A stretch of DNA of 64,000 nt from Himantopus leucocephalus (lineage: Eukaryota; Chordata; Aves; Charadriiformes; Recurvirostridae). The notes beneath the pieces are model-generated. The model did no database searches and was not told the DNA's origin. It saw only the letters and a list, made by a program, of their open reading frames with translations. Numbering within the stretch: position 1 is the stretch's first letter; each line of letters opens with the position of its first letter. The stretch lies in the NCBI GenBank assembly GCA_003993805.1, contig RSEF01000019.1, positions 10,731,184 to 10,795,183 of the forward strand, given 5' to 3'. Both the position numbers and the translations under genes were made by a program. Positions 23,101 through 35,300 of the stretch are shown here, piece after piece.

Positions 23101-26100
23101 CAAGAATTTGGAAGGAATACAGTGAGAAGGCTCTTGTTGACAAGCTGCATCAAGCTCCAGTTCATTTTCTTAGGTTCAGTCTTTGCTCAACTGCAGTTTT
23201 AAAAAGCACAGTAACTTCTATTACCACAGTTTTACTGGCTCCTTGACCATAGTATGTACTGTATTAGGATGTTCTTAAATACCAAAGTCCTTATCTCTGT
23301 TTCTTTCTCTTGCCTTTTTTTTTTTCTTTCTAAAAGAAAAGGGTTTTGAGGTCAAGTCAGCTTTTCCAGTTGAATAGTCAAGCATTATTCTGAAATATCC
23401 CCATCCATTGCAAAACACAGGATTTCAGGCCTGAATCCCATTTCCAGCTGTCATGGAAATTTCCAGTCCCATTCCAAAGGAAAATTCCATTTTCAGACTT
23501 CCATTCAGACCCCTGTTTAGGAAAAGGGGTTCTTTGAATAGCGATAGTGAGAAACAGGATATTAGTCCATGCCTATTTAGTTAGATTTGGAAAAAAGTAT
23601 GTGGAAGAAAGAACTAATGAAAAGCTGAGCCCTTCAAAAATAAACAGGTTTGGAACACTGTCTAAGCAGGTATAGCACAACATACCTTGTTTCCCATTAA
23701 CAAAGGCAAAGACAAAACTTGTTACGTCATAAAACCTTTGAGTGCCTGATGGAAGTGTGCCCGTAGGTTAGTGCCCGTGGGGTTGCTTCAGCAGAACACA
23801 GCTGACCACATACCACTTAGTAACGTGGTCTGGATGTTGGGAAATCACGAGACCATCCTGCAGGCAGGAGCACACCAGGGTCCAGTATCTTCTTGTTAAG
23901 GTTGATCCACTTCAGCAATCGGTCACTCTTCATTATCATAATTTCCTTTTACTGGTAAACAGAGATGAGGGGCGCAGACCTCCTGGATATCAGCAGACAC
24001 CAGAGCTCGCTGGCAGCGTTGCTGTGCCAGGCCCTTCCTCTGTACTTTCCATTTCTGCAACACATTTCATCTGAGGCTGAAGTCCCAGGGTACCATACTG
24101 TGTGAATGTAGCACTACTGGAATTCCTAAGCCTGAAGCTCACTTTTGCTCAGAGGAGGTGATACAAAATGATGTGCCACTTAAATCCCATTTATACTCTG
24201 TTTTAGGGATTTAACGGTGCGTGCCTGTTCTGCCCTTTTGGGGTGGAGGGTGAAGTTCATCCTAAAATGAGAGGGGAGTTTAAGCCTGGCTCGTTAAGGC
24301 AGGTGCCTACTGGGATTTAAAAAATCTTAGTGGTTCTTCCACAGAGTTTAAATGACTTGTTCATCATCTTACTGTAGATTAGATCCCTGATTCTGTGATA
24401 TCCTGCTCCAGTCACAAGACCTTGAATTTTAGTTAGCTACTTAGAAATTTCTCTTAAAAAAAAAACAACCCAGAACTTAAAAAAAAAAAAAATCCGCTTA
24501 CATGAGTACCAGAAACCAACTGCTGTTGTGTCCAGACATTGTTGTAATAGATGTGCTACAAGGGTACAGATAAATAGAATGGTAGGATTCACAGACTTAA
24601 AGTATGTGCGCAGCTGATGCTAACTTCTGTGATTTAGCCACGGAAATTTGTGTAAATTACACAAAATGATGAATGAATAAATGACTTTTAAAGAGATACA
24701 TATATGTGATGTACTCCATAACATTTACAGTCGAATCTGTAGTAAGCTTATATAGTAAAAAAAGGTGTTACAAATTATGTTGCAATCTCATATTGACATG
24801 TTATACTTTATAGGCATAATTTTCATGCTAAGGAGACAACTTGTTCTTTAGTCCAAAACATTTTATTTTAGCAATATGTATAATACAAAAAGAATCACGA
24901 AGTAAGTGTGGTTAACTGTGTTGCTAAAATTGCAGTGGTTCACGCTAAATAAATTAGAGTATTAGAAGTATACATGTCATACATTTAAAACTCAAAAATA
25001 ATGCAATGTGAGATACCAAACTGAGCAAGTACTCAAACAGCATGTTTGGAGGCTTTGAGAAAAGCATGCAGATCCAATTAGAACCATTTATTGAGGGCCG
25101 TAGAGTCTCCTTTTTACTTTCCTGTGTACATTGCTAGATATTTTATATTTTAAACATTCCCCCTTCTCATTGTTTGAAACTGAAATGTGATGTTTGTTGG
25201 TGGGTTTTTTTTGTAATATCCTGATGCTTCTCTGGATCCATTTAAGTCAATGGCAATTAATTCTTGTAATGAAATGAACAGTATTAGCTATAATTCTTGA
25301 AGAATGACGTAGTAAAATACATAATTTTCTATGCATCCTTTCCACATACAAGCTCACGTTTTTACTGCTCATATAGGGATTGAACTATTGCTTTTAATAC
25401 CATTTATATTTCTATATAGTTAAAACTCTGTAGAGCTTTGACTCCCTAATAAATAGATAGTGCATATTGTACAAATATTTCTTGCTTGTAGGAAGCAAGA
25501 CAGTAGCTTACAGTTTAACAGCGGGTGCGTTTGTGGGTGAAATTCAGTACTGGGAAGGGGGCCAGTTCCCAGTGATTTCATTCTTCAGTATAGAACATTA
25601 TTGCAGCAACCTTGCGCTAGCCAAGGGAAGCCAACTCTCCTGACCCTAATCATCCAAAATGACTCTATGGCTGGAAGCCACAAGACGTGGAGTACGCAGC
25701 CTGGGGAGCCAGGGAGAGGGGAAGCCCGGGAGCGGGGAGCAGCTGGCACTGGTTCCTCCGGGCGAGGGGAGGCCTGGTGCGGAGGAGGGCTGGGCAGGCT
25801 GCTCGGCGGCCCTAAGACGCTGCCAGCTCCGGCAGCCGGTGGCTCACATTCCCCTATAGCCAGGCTCCTGCGTGTATGCTCTTAGCAGGGCCCTTGTGCT
25901 TGGGCTGCTTGGGAAACACAGGTTAACTTCCCTGGTTCTCATCCTGTAAAAAGAAGTAGTATTTCCCTTACATACTCTGTTATAATATTTGTGTTTCTGC
26001 AATGTAAGTGCTGTATTTATTCCGTTTCCCTCAAGGTACTCTGTCTTAGGACAAGAAAGCATCAAACCATACTTCAAAACTTAATCAAATCTATTTAATA

Positions 26101-28900
26101 TAGATCTAATGTGTTGAAACAGTATAATACAGCGTAATGTGCCTTTCTAAATAATTACGATTCCGAGCGTGGTAAAGACAATCTCTTCTGAGAAGCTGGA
26201 ACACAACGACTTGTCCTTCCAACTTACGTATCTGCTTTTGTTCAGAAAAAGGGTGGGGTTAAAAAGGCAGGCAGTGAGGATTTCACCTGTGTTGTTAATC
26301 CACGAAATGTCTTGGAATAGATCTGATTTTAAGTTTAGTCCTCCCAAAATAACTAAAGGAACAGTAACTGAAATTCAACAGCAAAGCAGATGTTATATTT
26401 TAAACGTACTTTTCTCAGCACTGTCTTCAACATTCAGGTTACCAGCTGAGTCTCCTTCCACATTAGTCAACCAGTTTGTAATTGACTTCAGTACGAGACT
26501 GGTTGTGTAACTTGAACCTTGGCTACACCTTCTTGCCTTCAGTTAAGCTATTTCTTCTCCGTATTTTCTTAAATTTATTCTAGTTGGAAGCTAGTTGGCT
26601 TCTCAGTGTTTCATAATGGAAAAGGCGCAGAACACATAAGAAGAAGTAATTTGTTGTTTTCCCTGTGCAAACTAAAGAGTCTCAGAGCAGGATTCTGGGC
26701 TTGAGAAGAAGTATACTGTGACCACAGGGTTTTCCTGTTGCCAAGCCCTGTGGTAGATACTGTATTCATGTGGTGACAAAGTAGGTTCCTACACCACAAG
26801 TAAATGTCATCCCTACAAAATGGAATAATTCTAAACTCAGCGTGATAGTTAAAGCTCTTGGCTTTCAGAAAACTGGGACTTAAGCCGCAAATCAAACCAC
26901 CTCTTTTATTTTTGATTCAGTGCCGTGACGTTGGCTAGTTAGAATCTTACTTTTTGTGCAGTCACAGAATTCTCTCATGCCGCTCACTGTTTTGCATTGA
27001 TGCTGTGAAATGCAAGAGAATTCCAGGCGCATGTAAGAAAATACCAACTTGCCATGGAAGATTTATTGGTGAGGCAACGGTCAAATTCTTTCTTTATATG
27101 CAATTCTAAGCCTGGAACAGCTTCCTTATCTCCAGCAGATGAGAACGAAATCTGGCTCATTTAATCTAATTTTGTCTCCACCAACAGATCCTTCTCTCTA
27201 GTTCTGGTCTGCAGAGCTGATTTTTATAATAGCTTCAATATGGAAAAAAAAAATACATTTAAAATCTCAGCATAGAGAGCCTCCAATGCTTCCTTTGGAT
27301 GTTTTGTAACTCCCACTGTTAACCAGTAACTATGCAATTTTTTTCTATTTGGATAACGACGCCTGGAATATTGGAAGATCTAACACTCAGACAAAATGAT
27401 TTATCTTGGTATAACAGGATCAGCATCTCAGCTGGGGCTTCTGGACGCTACTCTACCACAAACAAATTAAACAAACCCACTCAGCTGAAATTAATAGTAT
27501 ATTGGAGACATGTCCTTACTCTCCTCGCACATGGAAGAACGCGTTGAGGTTATTAAATCAGAACACAATAAATTGAGAGAAATGGATTTTTTCCATAAAT
27601 ATCAGACACAGATAGCAGCTATCACTAGCAACCAGCAGTGCTTCTTAAAATACTGCTACAACACTCTTAATGGATGGTTTTCCTTGTGGCTACGTGGGCA
27701 TGTGTACTGTGCTGGCTCCCCCCTCCTCTCGCGCTGCACTACGTAGGAAGCCGTTATTCCCAAATGGAGCATTTGCTTGCTGACATCACATGCGGTAGGA
27801 TCCTTTTGTTTGCCTGTGTCTCTCCTGCATTGAAATGTTTGTCTGAGTCACAAATCCCGCCGCCTTTCTTCCTCTATGTCATGCTTGCTTGAGAGCTTCT
27901 CCCTGACTCACAGTTTTAAAATTTTGACAGAGCCCAGTTTGCTGCATGGCAGTTGAATACTTTTCCTTTTAATATTTTATTATGTAATTTATACCTAAAC
28001 ACTATAATGATCCAAAAATCACTGCCACTTTTTTTGCAGCTTTTTGAATAGAGAGGTTTTGTGACTCAGATTCAGCACTGAATTTTGTTTCAAGGCAAAG
28101 GCAGTTTAGTGTTACTAAATTAAAAATTAAAGATAGTGACTCCCACAACTTGAATTCTCCATTTAGCCTGCTGGCTGAGTTTCCTCAGCTATAACGTTAT
28201 CGAGCACTATGCCAGAAAGGGGGTCATATGTGTGCACGTGTACAGACAAACACTTCTTATAATTGAAGTAATTACTATTTTGCACTGCAGTACCTTTCTT
28301 CTCCTCTAATAAACTTATCAATTTGTTTCTCTTAATAAAAAGCGGACAAATCTCTGCTGTATTTTCAGTGTATGTTCATTCTTTTATTTGGTTCAGATTC
28401 TGGAGCTGCTAATGTATTGCTGGTGTCTAAGAAGCCTGGGTTTCCTCTTTATTAAAGCCACATACAAAACAGATTCTTATTACGGAATCTTCATTCCGAG
28501 TGCTTTGGTAAAAGAACATGGCAGCTAAGGGCTGCGCAGCAGTTTGGTTCAAGCTTGAGTGATGGTAAAATATTCTTACTTACTAAGAGAGGAACATAGA
28601 ATTACCATGCTGGATTAAATCTTTTGTCGTTCAGATCCAGTCTTTCATCTCTATTGTTACCACTACAAGATAAATGAGAAGTTTGAAACAGTGCTTTGAT
28701 TGTCCTTGATCAAGGACTTTGCAGCAGGTGAGGGCTGATGCCCCAATCTGGCAGAGCATTTCGGCATGTATTTGTCTTAGAGCATCCATCAACAGCTCCA
28801 CTGCCTTCTGCCCCGGTCTGAGGCACGTGAGCAGACTGCTGCGTGAAACCTTGTTAAAATTCAGATACACAGAAAACCAGATGAGCAATCAAGACCTGTG
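20200..28900. other. Intergenic region between PPM1E and RAD51C
   Basis: I see no gene here. The sequence is AT-rich with short open frames only. It contains A/T homopolymers (for example near 24478-24492), a GC-rich patch at about 25690-25870 with no recognisable coding content, and a faint old repeat at 28589-28800. Both neighbouring genes are on the minus strand, so this stretch is downstream of RAD51C and upstream of PPM1E and may hold PPM1E regulatory elements that I cannot identify. Confidence 0.65.
28589..28800 (+). repeat. Possible old amniote interspersed repeat, heavily decayed
   Basis: The stretch GGAACATAGAATTACCATGC followed by TGGATTAAATC and GATCCAGTCTTTCATCTCT resembles, from memory, the start of an old reptile/bird repeat of the 'AAGAATTGCCATACTGGGTC...' type. 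Decay is strong and the right end is unclear. Confidence 0.3.
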
Positions 28901-28924
28901 TCATTAAATCTACTGTATTAGATG

Positions 28925-29221
28925 CTCGCATTTAATTGTTTTTTCACCCAGAGTAAAAGAAGTAGTTGTAGTCTCCAACTCCCCCCAAAAAGCTGATGCC
29001 TCTTGTTATAGAAAACATAGATTTTTATTATAAAAGTAAAATTATGCCATACACAAAGGAATCTCCTGCCACAGAAATTTGCATATTGCAGTCTTAATGT
29101 TAAAACATGTCCAGAGTAGGAATTTAAGTTGGAGTCTCTGAGGCTACCTTTGGTTGCATGTTCACTACACAACTGTTCTCTTGTAGCGCACATTTTTTAA
29201 CATTCAGCTTTTGAATCGCTA
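28925..29221 (-). other. RAD51C: RAD51C 3' UTR with polyadenylation signals (inferred)
   Basis: Downstream of the RAD51C stop codon on the minus strand there is a canonical AATAAA (complement at 29024-29029), about 200 bases after the stop. A second, variant ATTAAA lies at 28931-28936. Either could end the transcript. Cleavage sites are not visible, so the end of the UTR is approximate. Confidence 0.5.
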
Positions 29222-29323
29222 TTACTTTTCCTCTTCTCTCCGTGGCCGTTTGCGAGGGTTCATTTCAGTATCTTCTGCATTTTGAGTGACAGCTGGAGGC
29301 TGCACATCTCGGAAGCCATGAGG
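29222..29323 (-). CDS. RAD51C: RAD51C coding exon 9 (last)
   Basis: Encodes residues 334-366 and the TAA stop. It opens PHGFRDV after a TTACAG acceptor in phase 0, matching the family's PQGFRD. The middle of the tail is poorly conserved. The end, [12 protein letters not shown], keeps the basic nuclear localisation signal. Confidence 0.95.
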   Translation of the reverse strand, partial: PHGFRDVQPPAVTQNAEDTEMNPRKRPRREEEK

Positions 29324-32300
29324 CTGTAACATATAAGCAAAATCATGTGATAACACTTCTATGGATATAAAGCATGAGTAACTAGTTCCCAGAAGATCAG
29401 AATAAGGTATGATGCTGCCATTTATTTTAGATGAGCGGCCACAGAACGTTTATAGACCAGGCTAAGCTCAGAACTGCAAGCTTTTCAACACACATGCCAA
29501 ATAATAACTCTCTCCTTGTTTTATTTTTTAAACATACTTTATTTTCACCAACCAGGCTATCATTTTCATTTTACCGCTTATAACCCCTATGGCTTCAAAG
29601 CAATGCTTCTCTGTAAATTAACTTATGTTGCCTGTTTAAATAAATTAAAAGCCAAATCCTTCAGCCCTTATTCGAGCCCCCACAGAAGCAAGGAGACGAC
29701 TGCATTAATTGCCTCAGTCATTTTCAGAAATAAAACTGTGAATCTCTAAAACCTAGGATATTTTTGTTTCATGTATCTACTTAATGAACTGAAAACATCA
29801 ATGAGACATTGTTAAGAGAACAGCATCTCTGAATCAGTCCTTAGACTGCAAGGACTGTCCCACCATAGTAATTTATGGGATGCAATGGGATAAGAACCTT
29901 CAACTGCCAAAAACTAAATGTAGAAGTGAAAACTAGATGCTGCTACTCAGGAGAAAGCTTAAAGTGATCTATTTGGCTTCGTACCATTTGTATTTTCTGT
30001 TACCTTGGCTCACAATTTAATGATTTTAAAAGATGAAAGGTCTGGAAAATCAGTTAGTTAAACACATAGTCAATGCAGATGGAGATATTGAGATGTTACA
30101 TGAAGCCTGCAACTGCCTGTCTTCCCCTCTCCAGACAAATGCTGTGCAGGGAGCACTGCTGACAGCTCGGTGAAGACTCTCACCGCAGTGCAGACTTAGA
30201 GAGGAAAAGGGGTTAATCAGAAAAGGAAATTGCTTTGGGGATCCTAAATGCTCAGGTAGTGACAAGGCAGGGATGAGAGCATTTCAGGAAAGCTGACATT
30301 TTAGGTTGGTGCAGTGTGAAAAAGCGGGCAGAATCACTATCAGACATGTGACTTTTCTAAAATGCCAGTGTGTCCCACACCAAGATCAATACAAAACAAA
30401 ACAAAACAAAACCAAACCTCTGTCAAAATGTTTTGCATAAGTTTCCCATCTCTGTATTTCCATTTCTAAATGCCTCACCTCACACAGACTGCTATGTTTT
30501 TAAAGGAACAAACAGCCAGAGGTGCCACAAGGGCAGCATTTGTGCAGTCCCTCTGCTATTATAAGCAACTCAAGTGTTATTCTAAATAGCGTAATGGGGA
30601 ATCTTCAAGTTTAGTGTTTCACTGCTGCTTGCATCTAATCTCTGCCATTTCCCTTAGGCACAAAGGTGGATCTGTAGCCAAGAATCCACTTAATCCAGCA
30701 CGCTAGACTCCCAGCGAAAGCATTCCAGTGGTTATAAAGGCCAGAACACGACGAAGTAGGCTGCTTAGTATGGATGTTTTGCATTTAGTTAAAGGCACGT
30801 ACCTTCTGGGCATAGCCCCTGGAAAATACAAGAATTTTGTATGTATCTGTGAAGCTTGTTAGTGGTTTTTAGATGGAGAGAACGTAGCTAACGGAACCAA
30901 GGCTTGAAAAGGCTCACTGGACCTACAAAGTCTATGGTATTTTGAGGTGTACTTTAATGTCTTCTGGCGTCTACGGAGTGCATCAAGACTGACAAAGGTA
31001 GATGGCCTTATTACTTGAGCGGTATTCCCATTGCTAGCCTGGCAGACCCTCCACAGTTCAGGAAAGTACTGACAATTCCTACCCAGAATATAGGTCCTGG
31101 CTCTCTGTCTTTCACGATCAAATAATCAGGTCACATTACCTGGAAAATTTAGGTGAATCAGATGATCTACTTACTCCCTTGTGCATAAATCAATTTACAT
31201 TTCTATACTCTGCATTTAAGAATGAATCCTTATCAGCCAGTGAAAGAAACTCTATTTCATTTGATAGGTGTTCCACAGCTTCCACACTTGCTCAGAGTGG
31301 TGACCGACTTGCCAGTATGCTGGAAAGGACACAGCTGAAAAAGAACTAGACCTCGGTCACGAAGTTACACGCTTCTCCATCGGCTTACAGGCACTGAACA
31401 GCCAGTTGGGCAATGGTACCAATTTGCATAAGCCTAAACATCTTTGAGGATCTAGGCTTGAGGAATTTGTTATTATTTTAATTATCTTTTTTTTTTGTAT
31501 GCTGGCTATACATAGATGTGCTAGATCAGATTTGGAAACATTGAACATGTATTTACATCTTCCAGTTAAGCTACGGCACAGGGAATGAGAAATGATAACA
31601 GCAGACTGTTACCATCAGATCTGAATTTCATGAAAGAAGCAGGGATAATACTTTTTTTACTTACAGAAAACGTCTGCTGAAGCAGCTCAACAGGATTAAG
31701 GGAAAAAAACACAGGGATAATCTTAAGTTTTAACTAATCTTTGATTAGGATACACTCTCAACTGTATTTCAAGATTGTGTGCATTCACACAGAAGAAGAC
31801 AGCATAGCTGTTTTATGATGGATATAAAACTGAAAGGAAAAGGCAATTAAACTGTCTAAGATAAAATCCATCTGTTTGTCAGCTGGAGAGAAAGGGCTGC
31901 ATGCTCATGTCACATGATCCAAACAACCTTGGGACATAGTCCCACTTACACTTCCAGTCTTTACACAATGAATAATATATATATATATTTGTAGTATTTC
32001 TTCCGTCCATATGAATACATTCAGGGTTTTAAAAACTGTGATTTCTGTTCAATAGTTTGAAGATCTCAGCTTATGGCAGCATTAAAATCTGCAGGAAATG
32101 CTATGGCAACGTGTTTCCATGAGGACACACAGCAAATAGTTATGGCATGTACCTATGTATCTGACATTTGAAGATATGAGTTGAGTGGTGGGGTTTTTTT
32201 AAACCTAAATACAGCTTAGACAGTATGTATTCTCATTAATATGTATCTAAGCACTCCACAAAAGAAAATAATCATAGGATTTAACTAGGGATGAATAAGG

Positions 32301-35300
32301 ACTCCAGCCATAAGCTGGAAGCTGCTCATATGATAGTGACAGCAGAGAAAAATCTCTATATATTGGGCTGGTGATAGGGTTACCGGTAGGATGGAGCTAT
32401 GAAAGAGATAAATACAACCTAGGTTATATCGGGCAATGCACTTAGAGCTGAGATGTGGAAATATGTATGGCACAAAGCACTGATGATACCTCTGGAATAC
32501 CATGTATGATTCTGGTCACCCTTGTCCTAAAAAGATAAAGTCAGCAGACAAGAGCCACTCGGGAAACAACAACCTACCTGACAAGGGAGAAAACAGCTTG
32601 GCTTATTCAAGTCTCCCAAAATGAAGGCTCAGACAGTGCATGATTGTTCTCTGTAATTGCACTTAGGCCAAAAGTTAACATTGAGGGCGGACAAAATAAG
32701 CAGTACTAGCACAAGAACAGATGGGGACGGTCTGCCTGTAAATTTGATCTGGAAATCAAAATGTTTTAACTCGAAGAGGACTAATGCGCTGGGTCATTTT
32801 TCTAAAGAGAAAAGGTGAAAAATGCTCATAAACCTGGAGACATCCCAATATTACTGGTTACCTTCAGAAGGCAACTGAAAGGCAACACAAAGAAAGCAAA
32901 CAGCATTCTCAGATTTGTCTATGTGTCTGAAAATTCCTTTACAGGTAACAGTTCACTCCCATCTCTGTACCTCCATCCCAAAAGAAATACTAACTGTAAT
33001 GTGATACGGTATGGTTGACTCCTTCTGACTCGGTGATTTGTACAACGTTGCCAACCTGGTTAAACAAAAACCAGATAATTACGATTAGCGAATACAGTAA
33101 TAAAAATTCCAAGTAATCAAATGATCAGACCCAAGTTTTCCCACAAACGTGAGGTAGACGGCCAGTGGAATTCTTATGTATGTATTTTCATACAGGTCAT
33201 TTAAACTGTGGATACCAAATTCCCATCCTCATGTGATCTGTTGGCTCAAATACAAGGTAGACCTACTAAAAAGAGTGAATGATTAATTAGCCTTGTTTCA
33301 TCACAGTATTTGATCACGTTTTTGGAAGAATATTCATTATGAATTAATTCCAAATGCCACTTTCTTAAAATGCAAACAAAAAGGGTTTGGAGCACAATTC
33401 TCTCCTACTCCATTAAGCAATCATTTGTTCATTGGCCTCTCAAAGCTGGGAGATACCCTCAAGAATTCAAATACTTCGAGGAAGGTTTTTTCCTAGAGAT
33501 TTCACAAGCCTGTCAATATAACCTAGTGGATGGAGAATGAGAATACGATGTTCTATTTATAAGCTTGACCTTGCCACTGACATACAGCATAACCTTTGAG
33601 AAAATTGTTTCCCTTGTATTTCTCCTCTAACACTTCCTTGATTTTGTGCATTTAGACTCTAAGCAATGCATCTGGATTTGTTGTTATTTAGCACCTAGCC
33701 CAATAATATGCTTTCGTATTATAGATAACAATATAGTTAGAAGATATAGATAGAAGACCGCAAAGCAGCTCAAAAGCAAGGGATTTTTCAACCAGTCCCA
33801 GGGCTGCTAGTCTGCGCCATGCCCCCCTTCCCAAAACTTACACTTAGGTAAAGCCAATATAGAAAGTGTTCTGCTCTCTGTATCAAGACACCCTGCCAAA
33901 GATCCTGTTAATTATTTGGGGTTTTTTTCCCCCTCCCTGAGGTGCCATTCTATTAGAGAGCACGTAATTACAGCCTGAGGAACACTGCCACTTCGTATTA
34001 GCTACACAGGGAATTCCTCAGAACATTTAAGTGGTGGGTTATACTTTACAAAATAGCCTAAATCTGAAGCTGCAGCGTCCATGCTTTTACAGCGCTCAGC
34101 TGGAGCTCTGCTGCATGCCTCTGACTCAACAGGATCTTTCCTCACAGCAATGAGAACCCTTATAATTAAGCTCTGACATTTTAAGTGGTAGAGAGAAAGA
34201 AAAAGACAGGTATCATATTTGACCAAAGCACAATTAAAAAAAAAAAAAAAAAGGCAAAAGGATTCTCAAAGGGTCATCTTTGTGCCTCTATAACCTAGTA
34301 TCAAAACAAGAACAACAAAACCAGGATGGATCATCAGGTATAGGTGGTTCATTACAGACAGGCAGCTGTAATTGGAATAGCTATGCTTCTGCGGGCCCAC
34401 TCCATATCAGCTGCATATTTAGAACAGTAAATAAAACATGTTTGTCTATTTCTGGCTCGCTTTCTGGAACCTGTATCCACAACCTTCTTTGCTGTGTCGC
34501 AGAAGAAAAAAGCTCTTTAATTTTGATATATAAAATTAACTTTTGTTCCCTCTGCAATCATTATGTTGATGCAACTTCTGTCTTATAAAGGCTATTAACT
34601 AATCAGCGATGTTAATTTAATACCAAATTAAACAGCCTGCTGTAATCATTCTGCATTACCTTCAAACTTAGAATTTAAAAAACAAAACTCCACAAGAAAG
34701 TGTCACTGCATTTCTCTTTCAAGATTAACAAGCAAAACTACACACAACAACATTCCAGTAGCATTTTTGTTTGCTGTTTGCAAAAGATTACGGAGTTGAA
34801 GCAAGGCTTCTTAATCTCAAGCTACTGCACTGTGATACTATAGACAAGATAAATTTAACTGACCAGGAAAGAGAAATGAGCTTGCAATATAGTGAAGAGG
34901 GGAAAAAAGAACCAGGAAACAGGAAAGATATTGCAACAGACAGAACTTCATACTGTTTTTAGAAGGGTCATCTCATTCTTTCGGGCTTCTAAAATCATCT
35001 TCCATAGGTCAGCTCTGCATCGGGAGTAAATGCAGCTCTCTTTCTACCTCTCTGCAGGCCATTGTCACTGGGAATCCGCATAGCTGTCCAGTTTTGCAGA
35101 ACCATCCTGCTGCATTCAAAAGCAGAAAGGTCCAGTGGCTGCCACTGAGGCTCAGGGGCCAGCAGCCCTACAGTCTGTCCTCCTGAGAATCCCTGTCTAG
35201 CTGGAAAGCCTTCTTTCGCATCTTTGGCTTTGTACTGACTGGGGCCTAAAAGACTGAAGCAAAGAAAATCTACTCCCTGCTTACAAAATGCAGATAGTAA

